In this document: positions 55,301 through 62,434 of the stretch, piece after piece
Layout of the letters: each line of letters starts with the position of its first letter
Position numbering within the stretch: position 1 is the stretch's first letter
Assembly: GCF_019649055.1 (NCBI RefSeq)
Contig: NW_026570315.1
Location: forward strand, 248,001 to 312,000
DNA from: Paramacrobiotus metropolitanus
Lineage: Eukaryota; Tardigrada; Eutardigrada; Parachela; Macrobiotidae
DNA: 64,000 nt
Reading direction: 5' to 3'
The notes under the pieces: generated by a model
Database searches by the model: none
What the model was told of the DNA's origin: nothing
What the model saw: only the letters and a program-made list of their open reading frames with translations
Program-made: the position numbers and the translations under genes

Positions 55301-56559
55301 TACCGCTCCGGTGGAAAGTTAACGTTTCCTTTGTGTCGCACCTGTGTGGAAAAGTATCAAAATGTTCCATGTAAGCACGCGGACGAAGAACGCGCTTTAA
55401 CGGGCACATGGTGCACACCGGAAATTATTGCTGCTCTGGACCGTGCTACGTTGTTGTCAAGATCTATGAAGTGTGGCATTTCGACCAACATGATGATCAC
55501 CTTTTCGAAGAATATATCAACAAGTTTTTAAAAATTAAGACAGAAGCCAGTGGATGGCCACCGCATGTCCAAACCAAACAGGCGAAGCAGCAATATATAG
55601 CGGATTTCAAGCAGCATGAAAAGATTGATTTGGATTATGACAAAATTGACACGAATCTGGGACTGCGATCTTTATCCAAGCTGTGCCTAAACAGGTAAAT
55701 GAGCATTGGAATTTGCGCCAGCAATTTGCGCCATGTGTTGCTTTACAGCTTCTGGGGACGTTTGGGAATGCAAGACAACAAACCCAATACAATGTATATT
55801 ACCGAGCCCGAGAAGTTCCACGATATGTTGCTGTCCGGAAAATACCACGTGCAGTCCTGGGATATGTTTACGGAAGATGTCGTGCAACTGTCGTACACCA
55901 AAGAAAGCGGATTTGTGGAGCGCAACCCCAATACCAACGTCATTTTGGCGGCGTAAGTACAAAAAACAATTTTCTTCTGGGGCTGTCAATGAGCCGGGTT
56001 TGCTTTGCAGATTTACTACATGTTGGGCACGACTGCACTTGTACAATTTTATGGACATGGTGAAAGACCGGTTGCTGTACTTTGATACTGGTAAACACAA
56101 TTGTTCCGAAACTTTTTTTTCTGGGAAATTTACCGTACATGCATTTTTGCAGATTCAATCTTTTTTGTGACCAAACCGGGGCTAACTGATCCACCTACCG
56201 GAATTTTTCTGGGCGACCTGACCAACGAACTGAAGCCAGGACAGTATATCACTCAGTTTGTTAGCTTGGGCGCTAAGACGTATGCCTACGTCACCAACGA
56301 TGGAGATGCTGTCGTCAAAGTGAAAGGCTTTACGTTGAATGGGCAAACAAGCGAGCAGATTAACTTTAACACCATGTTAGAAATGTTGGAAAACCGGACT
56401 TCTGTTAATATTCAATATCCGGATATTCTTAAACGTGTTAAAAAAGATTTGACTATATGTACTACTAGCATGGAAAAACGCTTGCAAGTGACGTATGACA
56501 AACGTCGCATTGTTGATGCGGAATATAACACTTTACCTTATGGCTTCAAGTTGAAATAA
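52383..56559 (+). CDS. polB: Polinton protein-primed family B DNA polymerase, 8 exons, with one stop and one frameshift
   Basis: Exons: 52,383-52,470, 52,524-52,627, 52,684-53,856, 53,910-54,050, 54,101-55,694, 55,749-55,952, 56,011-56,090 and 56,153-56,559. All seven introns are GT-AG and 50-62 bp, and removing them restores the frame. An N-terminal region with cysteine/histidine fingers (CHDCKKGYD, CQNCKHHDLPESHEC) is followed by the 3'-5' exonuclease (YFDLETYVD; AHNFK/AFDGYF across an intron; YCRMD). The polymerase then has DVNSEYP (motif A), SKLCLN (motif B) and YFDT/DS (motif C), the last split by an intron. It would replicate the element from a protein primer. A TAA at 52,783 (exon 3) and a one-base loss near 55,443 disable this copy unless translation starts at 52,789. 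Confidence 0.9.
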
Positions 56560-57079
56560 ATTTATTGAATTGATCAAGCATGGTTTCGACGCGTTGCACC
56601 GCTTGCGGTAAATCAATAGCCGATTTCAGACCAAGAAAATTACATTTGCCAGAAGGAAACAGAACAGCACGACCAACACAACACTTGATAGCTAGACCAC
56701 TAAACAATTCAGGTGTATATTCCAAATGGAAAAACTTGCTGAATTTTTCAATATGCAAACGTTGAGAAAATGTATGATTAGCCACAATAATTACAATACG
56801 AAATTTAGAAATGGTACATTGGTAGCCAATAGCAGTTAACATGTTAGTAAAATGCTGCAACAATTCGCGGGCTCCTTCTTCTGAGCGGGCTCCGTTGACG
56901 GTGATTTTGCCATTGCTGTACAGTTGACAGTGCGCTTTGTATGGTTCCAAGATGCGCAGTAGTAATCCCGAAAATCGATGGGGTATATACTGAGCCATTG
57001 GCAGCGCCTTTTCAATTTTCTTCAGGTCCAGGGTAGTGTTTAAATCCGCAACGGCAACGACATTGGTGATTCTCGGCAT
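56546..57079 (-). CDS. TATA-binding-protein-like protein of right Polinton
   Basis: An intact 177-aa frame has two repeats of about 85 residues, the size of the TBP core (about 180). Repeat 1: LDLKKIEKALPMAQYIPHRF, then L-L-R-I-L-E-P, then LYSNGKITVNGARSEEGARE. Repeat 2: FSQRLHIEKFSK, YTPELFSGLAIKC, then FPSGKCNFLGLKS. The pattern Y-x-P-x-x-F (twice), x-S-x-G-K (twice) and G-A-R-S-E-E is diagnostic. No N-terminal extension is present. TBP binds the TATA minor groove and recruits TFIIB and polymerase. The gene converges on PolB with a 14-bp overlap of coding ends, and its start overlaps the upstream ORF by 68 bp, so the two are probably co-transcribed from the TATA box at 57,554. Overall divergence from cellular TBP looks large; loss of some DNA-intercalating phenylalanines is possible. 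Confidence 0.8.
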   Translation of the reverse strand: MPRITNVVAVADLNTTLDLKKIEKALPMAQYIPHRFSGLLLRILEPYKAHCQLYSNGKITVNGARSEEGARELLQHFTNMLTAIGYQCTISKFRIVIIVANHTFSQRLHIEKFSKFFHLEYTPELFSGLAIKCCVGRAVLFPSGKCNFLGLKSAIDLPQAVQRVETMLDQFNKFIST

Positions 57080-57515
57080 CGCAATAGTACCACAGCGTGA
57101 AACGCACGGCTTTACGCAAGGTGGACACGGGCAGGGTGGTCAGCTTATGATATGGCGGGCAACCAAAATTTTCTAAGTTGGCGACTTCCGGTAAGTACTG
57201 CTCCAAGAGGCGACACTTCTCCACTCCCTTGGCGAAGAAGCGGATTTGACTCGGTCGCCCAATCTTCTTGAACATATCCTCCAGGGCGCAGGTCACTTGG
57301 TTATGACGATATTCTCCTTCGGTATTCCACAACAATCCGTGGGAGTGGCGGGCTTGGGTGCGTAATAATGCACCGTATTTGGCAGCAACGCGCGGGAGTG
57401 TAAAAGTGTGCAACTCCTGCTGTTCTTTTTCCGGACAGTAAAAGGCCAGCTGCTTAATGTATTTCTTCCCGGCAATAACAAACCAGTCAGCATCTAGAAC
57501 ACAAGGAGTGGCCAT
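57012..57515 (-). CDS. Uncharacterised Polinton ORF, cysteine/histidine-containing, possibly exonuclease-fold
   Basis: This 167-aa protein begins MATPCVLDADWFVIAGKKYIKQLAF, a strand pattern with an early Asp like DEDD-type nucleases. It has SHGLLWNTEGEYRH in the middle, IRFFAKGVEKCRLLEQYLP further on, and a C-terminal C-x9-C...H-x2-C-x-C-x-C cluster. I have a general memory of uncharacterised arthropod transposon-linked proteins with a similar order of motifs (K-x-L-A, H-G-x-x-W, K-G-x-E-K, G-C-P), but no named function. The later acidic residues of an active nuclease are not obvious. It is first in the two-gene row with the TBP-like protein. Confidence 0.5.
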   Translation of the reverse strand: MATPCVLDADWFVIAGKKYIKQLAFYCPEKEQQELHTFTLPRVAAKYGALLRTQARHSHGLLWNTEGEYRHNQVTCALEDMFKKIGRPSQIRFFAKGVEKCRLLEQYLPEVANLENFGCPPYHKLTTLPVSTLRKAVRFTLWYYCDAENHQCRCRCGFKHYPGPEEN

Positions 57516-57553
57516 TTTGCATCAGATTGAATGACCACTGATGCGTCACACGG

Positions 57554-57562
57554 CTTTTTATA
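57554..57562 (-). promoter_or_regulatory. TATA box of ORF/TBP-like transcription unit
   Basis: Minus-strand TATAAAAAG, about 40 bp upstream of ATG 57,515. It is one of two back-to-back TATA boxes in this divergent promoter. Confidence 0.65.
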
Positions 57563-57589
57563 GCTGTGGAAGATATCACGTTAAGTTAT

Positions 57590-57692
57590 TACTCTGGTAA
57601 CTTTTCAATGTTACCAGTATCCCGTTCGGTTGTTACAGGTCAGTAACAATCAATAGTTACCATTATCACTTTCCATTGTTACTACGTCCGGT
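57590..57692. promoter_or_regulatory. Cluster of six GTTAC/GTAAC words in divergent promoter
   Basis: GTAAC or GTTAC occurs six times in about 90 bp between the two TATA boxes. Similar words cluster near 52,205-52,235 and at 62,838-62,960, the other control regions of this Polinton. Binding of a shared regulator is an inference. Confidence 0.4.
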
Positions 57693-57700
57693 ATCCCAAC

Positions 57701-57709
57701 TATAAAAAG
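57701..57709 (+). promoter_or_regulatory. TATA box of PC4-like gene
   Basis: ACTATAAAAAGCTG lies about 40-49 bp upstream of ATG 57,750, mirrored by the TATA box at 57,554 on the other strand. Confidence 0.65.
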
Positions 57710-57749
57710 CTGACAAATTTCTTCAGAGAGCTCAGTTCTTTTTTCTAAA

Positions 57750-58136
57750 ATGGAGTTTTTGGATTTGCCCCCACCATCGAACAAGCGACCCCGGAAGCCT
57801 AAAGTGGATGACGTCAAGAAGCCAAAGCTGGAGGATGCAAAACCCCACCAACGATTCGCCTTTACCCAACAAGGCCGTCCCGTCTACCGCCTGGGCAACG
57901 ACAAATTCGTTCACGTTGCACGCGACACCGCCGACCACCATGTTGTCCGTTTGGTTTTTGGTGTGTGGAAGGAGCAGCCGGACCATTCTTGGAAACCCAT
58001 TTGGGGCAAAAGCATCACTCTCAACAAACCTGGATTTTTACGTTTGGCCGCTCTTATGCTAACTGGCACAACGGACATGGATGAAGCGACGCGGGCCTCT
58101 TCAGCCGAAACGGGCAAATTGACCCTGATTTCCTAA
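57750..58136 (+). CDS. PC4/Sub1-like transcription coactivator of right Polinton
   Basis: 128 aa. The first 30 residues are proline/lysine-rich with a nuclear-localisation-like KRPRKPK. Residues about 45-105 show the PC4 fold order: RLGNDKFVHVARDTADHHVV (strands 1-2), a third strand with VFGVWKE, W-K-P, GKSITLNKPGF (the K-G-I-S-L turn) and a helix with L-x-x-L-x-x-x-x-T-D-M-D. Cellular PC4 binds single-stranded DNA and stimulates TFIIA/TBP-dependent initiation, so its pairing with a TBP-like gene across a shared promoter is suggestive. It could also serve replication as a single-strand-binding protein. It ends convergent with the penton-like gene, overlapping by 36 bp. Confidence 0.65.
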   Translation: MEFLDLPPPSNKRPRKPKVDDVKKPKLEDAKPHQRFAFTQQGRPVYRLGNDKFVHVARDTADHHVVRLVFGVWKEQPDHSWKPIWGKSITLNKPGFLRLAALMLTGTTDMDEATRASSAETGKLTLIS

Positions 58137-58832
58137 CAAAGTGTTCACAGGGCGCTCCGAAATAAAAGTGCTCAGCTTGGGATTAGGCGGGTTGGTCAGG
58201 AACGAGAGGTATTTGATTTGACTAGTCTTGGTTTCCATGGGAAAGGGGCCCCGCGCATTGCCGTGACTCTCCTCTGGCACATCCGGTTCGAATTCAGCGC
58301 TTTCAAATCCTAGAATTTTTTGCAAAATTGATGATCCCGGTGGAAATACAACAGATACACTGTCGTTTCCGATATTGAGTCGAACGCGATGATTGGTTGG
58401 GGTAAGGAACTGAACAGTAAAGGCTCGATCGTGGGACAAGGCGCTTTTATCGGAATGTACAGTATCATCCACCATGTATAATCCAACTTTCGGCACAAGC
58501 GAATTGGTGGTTTGCAGTAACAGTTCAGCATTCTTAAAGTTGCCCGGTGGAATGGTAATTTCATCTTGATGGATGACGTAATCAACAGATTCAATGAAAC
58601 CTGTGTCGTCCTTTTTCAAACGGAACTCTTTTACAATATTCACTTGTATTTTCTGTTCCACGGGCAAAGTATAAAACAAGTTCAAGTACTGCAGCTCGAC
58701 AAGAGCCATTTCCCACTTTCCTTTGAGAGTGATGGGGTGCTTCAATTTGGTTGTCCAGTTGGAGGCTGTGTTGGTTGCCTCTGTTGCCACGTCGCTAGGC
58801 AACGTCACGTAGAAAGGAGCCCCTTCATACAT
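58101..58832 (-). CDS. Polinton penton (minor capsid)-like protein
   Basis: The likely start is the internal ATG near 58,832 (MYEGAPFYVTLPSD), 28 bp before the stop of the integrase gene; an upstream ATG at 58,877 is also possible. The N-terminal block FYVTLPSD followed by KGKWEMALVELQYLN is a recognisable motif of Polinton proteins in animals (F-x-x-x-L-P-S-D/N, then G-x-W-E-V-A-L-x-E-L). A beta-rich remainder of about 240 aa fits a single jelly roll. I assign it to the vertex (penton) protein with moderate confidence; it is too short for the major capsid protein. It is last in the row ATPase, pX-like, accessory ORF, integrase, penton. Confidence 0.6.
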   Translation of the reverse strand: MYEGAPFYVTLPSDVATEATNTASNWTTKLKHPITLKGKWEMALVELQYLNLFYTLPVEQKIQVNIVKEFRLKKDDTGFIESVDYVIHQDEITIPPGNFKNAELLLQTTNSLVPKVGLYMVDDTVHSDKSALSHDRAFTVQFLTPTNHRVRLNIGNDSVSVVFPPGSSILQKILGFESAEFEPDVPEESHGNARGPFPMETKTSQIKYLSFLTNPPNPKLSTFISERPVNTLLGNQGQFARFG

Positions 58833-59908
58833 GATGCTTTGATCCACGAATCGTGTTCCGGTCCGTATCCTAACCAACGTACCAGTACCTTGTTGCCTTG
58901 ACGTTTCACAATGTGGTCGATAGTATACTGGTCCGGCTCTGAAACTTTGGACAGTTCGTGTTCGTAGAATGTTCCTTTGATGAGATTGTCTTGATAGTCT
59001 TTCAACCGATAGACGGGAACGTAATGCGGAATGACTTGCACAACGTAAAAGATCTCCTCCTTAAATCGATACGCATAGCCTTTTTCCATCTTGCCTTTGT
59101 TAATAGCAATCCGCACCGCGTCCCCCACACTGTACCGCGGTTGGTACGCAACCTTTTGTGGATACAAACGGTTGTAGACCGATAAGGAATTGTTGTGTTT
59201 GACATCCACGGGGCGCATTCCATGCGACCGATGCTTTGAATGGTTGTACGAAAACACCAAGTCTTGCAGCTTGTCCACATAACGTGTTGCAACACGTGCG
59301 CGGAAAAGTCGGAATATTCGCGACTTGAGGGTCCGAATGACCCGCTCGGCCATTGCACATTTGATATCTTCGTTTTCGGAGGTGAATATGGCAATATGTT
59401 TGCCGTTGAGGTAGTCTTTAACCGTCTTGTTCAGCATCTCTGTACCTTTGTCATACTGGAGCTTTTCCGGTTCTCCCAGTTCCTGGAAGGCTTGCTCTAA
59501 AGCTGCTTTGGTTTCTTTACCAGTCTTTCCTCTCAAAGGAATTACGCTAAGCTTTTTGGAAAAACAGTCAATGACAAACAGCAAGTATTTGTATCTGTCG
59601 TTTTCTTTGGCATATTTGGACAGATCAGCCAGGTCGGCCTGATATTGCTGCTGCAGTGTCGTCACGACCACTCGGTTGCGTGGGAACCGTTTGCGATTCT
59701 CCTTCGTCACCGTGTACGCATCGATCCCTTGCAGAATCTCCAAAGCTTTCCGTTTGTTGGCTCTGGTCTTTAAACTCCTTTGGAATCTTGCGATGCCGCC
59801 AAGGCCTCCGGGATTTCTTGGGTTTAAGTACTTTTTCATCAGCTTCTCCATTGTTGCAGCAAGTCGACACACAGTTGATCTTAAATATGCGACATAGCCG
59901 CAAAACAC
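58805..59908 (-). CDS. Polinton retroviral-type integrase with C-terminal chromodomain
   Basis: 367 aa, intact. The catalytic core has QADLADLSKYAKEN (first Asp), LQYDKGTEMLNK (second Asp) and CAMAERVIRTLKSRI (Glu), giving the D,D(35)E arrangement. A beta-barrel SVGDAVRI...YRFKEEIFYVVQV follows. The last 50 residues are a chromodomain: YTIDHIVKRQGNKVLVRWLGY then HDSWI. The chromodomain probably steers insertion to marked chromatin. The first 20 residues (MFCGYVAYLRSTVCR) are atypical and M20 (MEKLMKKYL) is a likely alternative start. It lies 19 bp after the accessory ORF in the same strand row. Confidence 0.92.
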   Translation of the reverse strand: MFCGYVAYLRSTVCRLAATMEKLMKKYLNPRNPGGLGGIARFQRSLKTRANKRKALEILQGIDAYTVTKENRKRFPRNRVVVTTLQQQYQADLADLSKYAKENDRYKYLLFVIDCFSKKLSVIPLRGKTGKETKAALEQAFQELGEPEKLQYDKGTEMLNKTVKDYLNGKHIAIFTSENEDIKCAMAERVIRTLKSRIFRLFRARVATRYVDKLQDLVFSYNHSKHRSHGMRPVDVKHNNSLSVYNRLYPQKVAYQPRYSVGDAVRIAINKGKMEKGYAYRFKEEIFYVVQVIPHYVPVYRLKDYQDNLIKGTFYEHELSKVSEPDQYTIDHIVKRQGNKVLVRWLGYGPEHDSWIKASCMKGLLST

Positions 59909-59926
59909 TGGGTATCCAACTCGCCA

Positions 59927-60613
59927 TTATGGTAAAGTAGTCCAGGGTAAACGTTTGCGGCCGCTACCAATTTGTCTTTTCCTTTTGATAGGAGTTTCTA
60001 CTTCCACTCTTCTTTTGGAGCCTTTGGTGGGTAGAGTAGGCGGAAATAACGGGCGTCGTGGAATTTTCACCGGTAGAAAATCCTCTTCGGCTTCCCGATC
60101 ACGTTTGCGCCCCTTGGTTGGTAGGATGTCCGGAAATAATGGAACACGTGGTTGCTTTGAAGAACTCTTAGTACCGTGGAAATCCTCTTCACCCTCCCGT
60201 TCGCGCTTGCGCCCTCTTGTCGGTAAGGTATCAGGGAATAACGGATCACGTGGTTGTTTTGAAGATCTTTCAGTATCGTAATCGGTCCGTTTCCTTTTGA
60301 AACCAGTTGGAGGAGGTTTCGATGATTCAAAGGTCAACGTTGATGGCTGAATGGTGGGAACATTCGGTATCTTCAGTAAATTTTCGTCGGGCAAGGCTTT
60401 TTGTTTTAAAGCTAAGAAACGCTCCAGTATGCTTGATAACTGGCTGGCTTTTTCATACTCATTTATATCGGTGCGATGCAAGGTTTTGGCCAACAAGGCA
60501 TCCAATGATAGCACCGCTCTGGCTTCGGGAGGTTCCTTGTTTATCTGGATCTGCTCATGTAGGCGTGCTTCCATGTCACGGCGCGGTACAATGTAGTATT
60601 CATCCATTTCCAA
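59927..60613 (-). CDS. Polinton accessory ORF with three R-K-R/E-E-D-F repeats
   Basis: 228 aa. The N-terminal 90 residues (MEMDEYYIVPRRDMEARLHEQ, later ALLAKTLHRTDINEYEKASQLSSILERFLALKQ) are acidic and helical and correspond to an ORF found beside pX in many animal Polintons. Residues about 115-215 are three 32-residue repeats with the core P-L-F-P-x-x-L-P-T-x-G-x-K-R, ending in a very basic tail (KRKRQIGSGRKR). The basic repeats could bind DNA or serve nuclear import. It overlaps the pX-like gene by 14 bp. The left Polinton counterpart has different repeats (V-Q-Y-x-x-R-D). Confidence 0.6.
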   Translation of the reverse strand: MEMDEYYIVPRRDMEARLHEQIQINKEPPEARAVLSLDALLAKTLHRTDINEYEKASQLSSILERFLALKQKALPDENLLKIPNVPTIQPSTLTFESSKPPPTGFKRKRTDYDTERSSKQPRDPLFPDTLPTRGRKREREGEEDFHGTKSSSKQPRVPLFPDILPTKGRKRDREAEEDFLPVKIPRRPLFPPTLPTKGSKRRVEVETPIKRKRQIGSGRKRLPWTTLP

Positions 60614-60926
60614 TCAGTGACGTCAACACTCCGGCTATAACGGGTAATATGGCTCCAATGAATCCTCCTTGCTGTAGAATTTTCCGTTTTTCTTTATTCG
60701 GGTACCGCCGGAGAGCAATCAACTTTAATGCTTTCCGATGGCGTTTGCACTTGTCCAGTTCGGTAGGGCTGAGAGCCACAGTGTTCTTAACAATATTAAC
60801 AGCAATTTCTTCCAAAGCTTTCATCTGCGATTTGTTCAAATAACCCAATAGAACTTTGCGCTGTTTGGGTTTCAAATTCTGCAAAGTGATCAGGAAAGGG
60901 GCTAAGGCTTTAACGCGTTCCGACAT
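60600..60926 (-). CDS. Polinton pX-like small basic protein
   Basis: 108 aa, intact. A helical basic body (LKPKQRKVLLGYLNKSQMKAL, CKRHRKALKL) is followed by KRKILQQGGFIGAILP and a hydrophobic, glycine-containing end. The G-G-F-(I/L) plus hydrophobic tail is the hallmark of this Polinton family, compared by others with adenovirus pX. A TTATTTAAGG box lies 60 bp upstream. Confidence 0.75.
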   Translation of the reverse strand: MSERVKALAPFLITLQNLKPKQRKVLLGYLNKSQMKALEEIAVNIVKNTVALSPTELDKCKRHRKALKLIALRRYPNKEKRKILQQGGFIGAILPVIAGVLTSLIGNG

Positions 60927-60985
60927 TTTGGCAACGATTGGTATAAATTCTCATCTGCTCATGTGGCAACACATGAGAGCGGATC

Positions 60986-60995
60986 CTTAAATAAT
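60986..60995 (-). promoter_or_regulatory. TATTTAAG-type box of pX-like/virion gene row
   Basis: Minus-strand TTATTTAAGG, 60 bp upstream of ATG 60,926. Same core as at 61,606, 61,659 and 62,520. Confidence 0.5.
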
Positions 60996-61002
60996 CCGGA
61001 CA

Positions 61003-61572
61003 TTAGGGTCGCATATCAATAATCAGAGGCTGGTAAGGTTTAGCAGTCACTTTTTTGTACGCTTCCACTAAGTGTCTCAATCCTGTTTGACGGGCTAGTA
61101 AGTTGATTTGTTGGACATCCCTCACGCTCTTAAATAGTATCAAGTACTGGGAATTGAGGGTGATGTCTCGCATCGCTTTTCCTTGCTTGTATAAATTTTG
61201 CAGCAGAACAACGACTGAAACGTTGTTGTGATGTATTCCACGCTTGAACAAATTGGAGCAACGGTCGTCTTTACATAAATCAGAAGCCAGGTCGTCAATG
61301 ATTATCAACGTTTGCTCGCCGGAGACGGTATCGTCTAGCAGCGGAAACAAATTATCCAAACCTTTGACAAACTCTACGTTTTTCAAATTATGAAAAGCAT
61401 TCTGCCATTCTCCGTAGCAGTAAATTATTTTAGATGGCGGCTTATCAATCAATATGTCACTATTGTTGATCAAAGAAAACACAAAATGGGTTTTTCCAGA
61501 CATTGTCGGTCCACAAATGCACATTCCAAAGGGTGCGCAAAAGCGCGGAAATGAAGACAACGTTCCATACAT
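61003..61572 (-). CDS. Polinton genome-packaging ATPase
   Basis: The start is taken at ATG 61,572 (MYGTLSSFPRF); the 36 codons upstream in the same frame are unlike the family. Walker A is GPTMSGKTH and Walker B is LIIIDDL. The family block NLYKQGKAMRDITLNSQYL-ILFKSVRDVQQIN is present, followed by ARQTGLRHLVEAYKK. About 190 aa, the usual length for Polinton ATPases. A CATTTAAGG box lies about 35-40 bp upstream. It is the first gene of the left-pointing virion row. Confidence 0.92.
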   Translation of the reverse strand: MYGTLSSFPRFCAPFGMCICGPTMSGKTHFVFSLINNSDILIDKPPSKIIYCYGEWQNAFHNLKNVEFVKGLDNLFPLLDDTVSGEQTLIIIDDLASDLCKDDRCSNLFKRGIHHNNVSVVVLLQNLYKQGKAMRDITLNSQYLILFKSVRDVQQINLLARQTGLRHLVEAYKKVTAKPYQPLIIDMRP

Positions 61573-61605
61573 TTTGTTACTTTTGCTAGCTGGATTTATT
61601 TCGCG

Positions 61606-61614
61606 CCTTAAATG
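61606..61614 (-). promoter_or_regulatory. Box of the T/CATTTAAG type, ATPase gene
   Basis: Minus-strand CATTTAAGG about 35-40 bp before ATG 61,572. Part of a divergent promoter with the box at 61,659. Confidence 0.45.
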
Positions 61615-61658
61615 TTCCTGTTTGCAGTTATTTAAGGCGATGACCTGCAAACAGCAAG

Positions 61659-61666
61659 TATTTAAG
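61659..61666 (+). promoter_or_regulatory. TATTTAAG box of small membrane protein gene
   Basis: AGTATTTAAGCATG, 26-33 bp upstream of ATG 61,692. A second TTATTTAAGG lies at 61,628-61,637. Confidence 0.5.
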
Positions 61667-61691
61667 CATGAACGTTTCAAATTTTCGCGCT

Positions 61692-61883
61692 ATGGCCGAC
61701 CCAAGGCGTTTGTTTCCGAATGCGACCCCAATGGGTCGCAGATGTGAAACAATTTTATTAACGCTTCTTTACGTCATATTCTTTATTGTTTTTGCGATAT
61801 TCGTCGTGACGGAAGCGGTGGGAAAAGTGTTGCAAACCAACTACTGGAACAGCACTTTAAGGAACATCACTCACCCAAATTAG
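61692..61883 (+). CDS. Small single-pass membrane protein of Polinton
   Basis: 63 aa from ATG 61,692. A short polar head (MADPRRLFPNATPMGRRCE) is followed by a strong hydrophobic segment of about 24 residues (ILLTLLYVIFFIVFAIFVV) and a polar tail with two N-x-T/S sites. The upstream ATG at 61,668 lies within the TATA-like box and is less likely. It is divergent from the ATPase gene. No family is recognised; small membrane proteins are common in such viruses. Confidence 0.5.
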   Translation: MADPRRLFPNATPMGRRCETILLTLLYVIFFIVFAIFVVTEAVGKVLQTNYWNSTLRNITHPN

Positions 61884-61981
61884 GTAAGAATGGCATTCCC
61901 CAAAGATCTGTTTTCTTTGGTTGTGGTTTAATCTCCGATCCACTAAGTCAAGGATAAAGATGATGACTTGGAACAATGATT

Positions 61982-62434
61982 TTAGTTGCCAGTTGTGATT
62001 GAAAGAATCGCCACCGAAGAAAGCCAAATCTCCCATCGGAAGATCATTGTACATCGGCATCGTCGAACAACGTTGAGGATAAGGATGATGATTTCAACAA
62101 AACAAGCACTCGAAGTCGTAGCAATCGGTCCCGGACTGTTCATTGTACATCGGCATCGTCGAGCAACGTTGAGGATAAGGATGACGATTTCAACAAAACA
62201 AGCAATCGGTCCCGGACTGTTCATAATACATGGGCATCGTCGAGCCAAAGCCGTCACCAACTCGTTGACCTGACGATCTACAGTAGGATTCCACATCGGT
62301 TCCAAAAGCACCCCCATGCGATTGGAAACCAGGCGCGCCATTTGAAACCCTCCTGTGAATTCCAGTTTAATAAACCCATGGTGTCGGATGATACCGGCCA
62401 GCAGTTCCTCCATAAAGAATTTGTACATCGGCAT
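61982..62434 (-). CDS. Polinton ORF with C-terminal C-x-C/hydrophobic repeats, unknown
   Basis: 150 aa from ATG 62,434 (MPMYKFFMEELLAGIIRHH). The first 66 residues are mixed. The rest is made of repeats, R-R-C-x-C-x-M-N-S-P-G-P-I-A followed by CFVEIVILILNV, encoded by direct repeats of 96 and 81 bp (both multiples of three). The hydrophobic parts could be short membrane segments. A TATTTAAG box at 62,520-62,527 is 86 bp upstream. The ORF could instead end early in another frame, because each repeat also carries ATGCC(G/C)ATGTA. Confidence 0.35.
   Translation of the reverse strand: MPMYKFFMEELLAGIIRHHGFIKLEFTGGFQMARLVSNRMGVLLEPMWNPTVDRQVNELVTALARRCPCIMNSPGPIACFVEIVILILNVARRCRCTMNSPGPIATTSSACFVEIIILILNVVRRCRCTMIFRWEIWLSSVAILSITTGN
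62055..62240. repeat. In-frame direct repeats, units 96 and 81 bp
   Basis: GGCATCGTCGA(A/G)CAACGTTGAGGAT recurs at 62,056 and 62,152, with a partial copy at 62,233. A 15-bp indel (CACTCGAAGTCGTAG) distinguishes the units. Confidence 0.8.

Noticed and set aside
58101-58877. Major capsid protein of the right Polinton
   Set aside because: The product is only about 245-258 aa, half the expected size, and carries the penton-type N-terminal motif.
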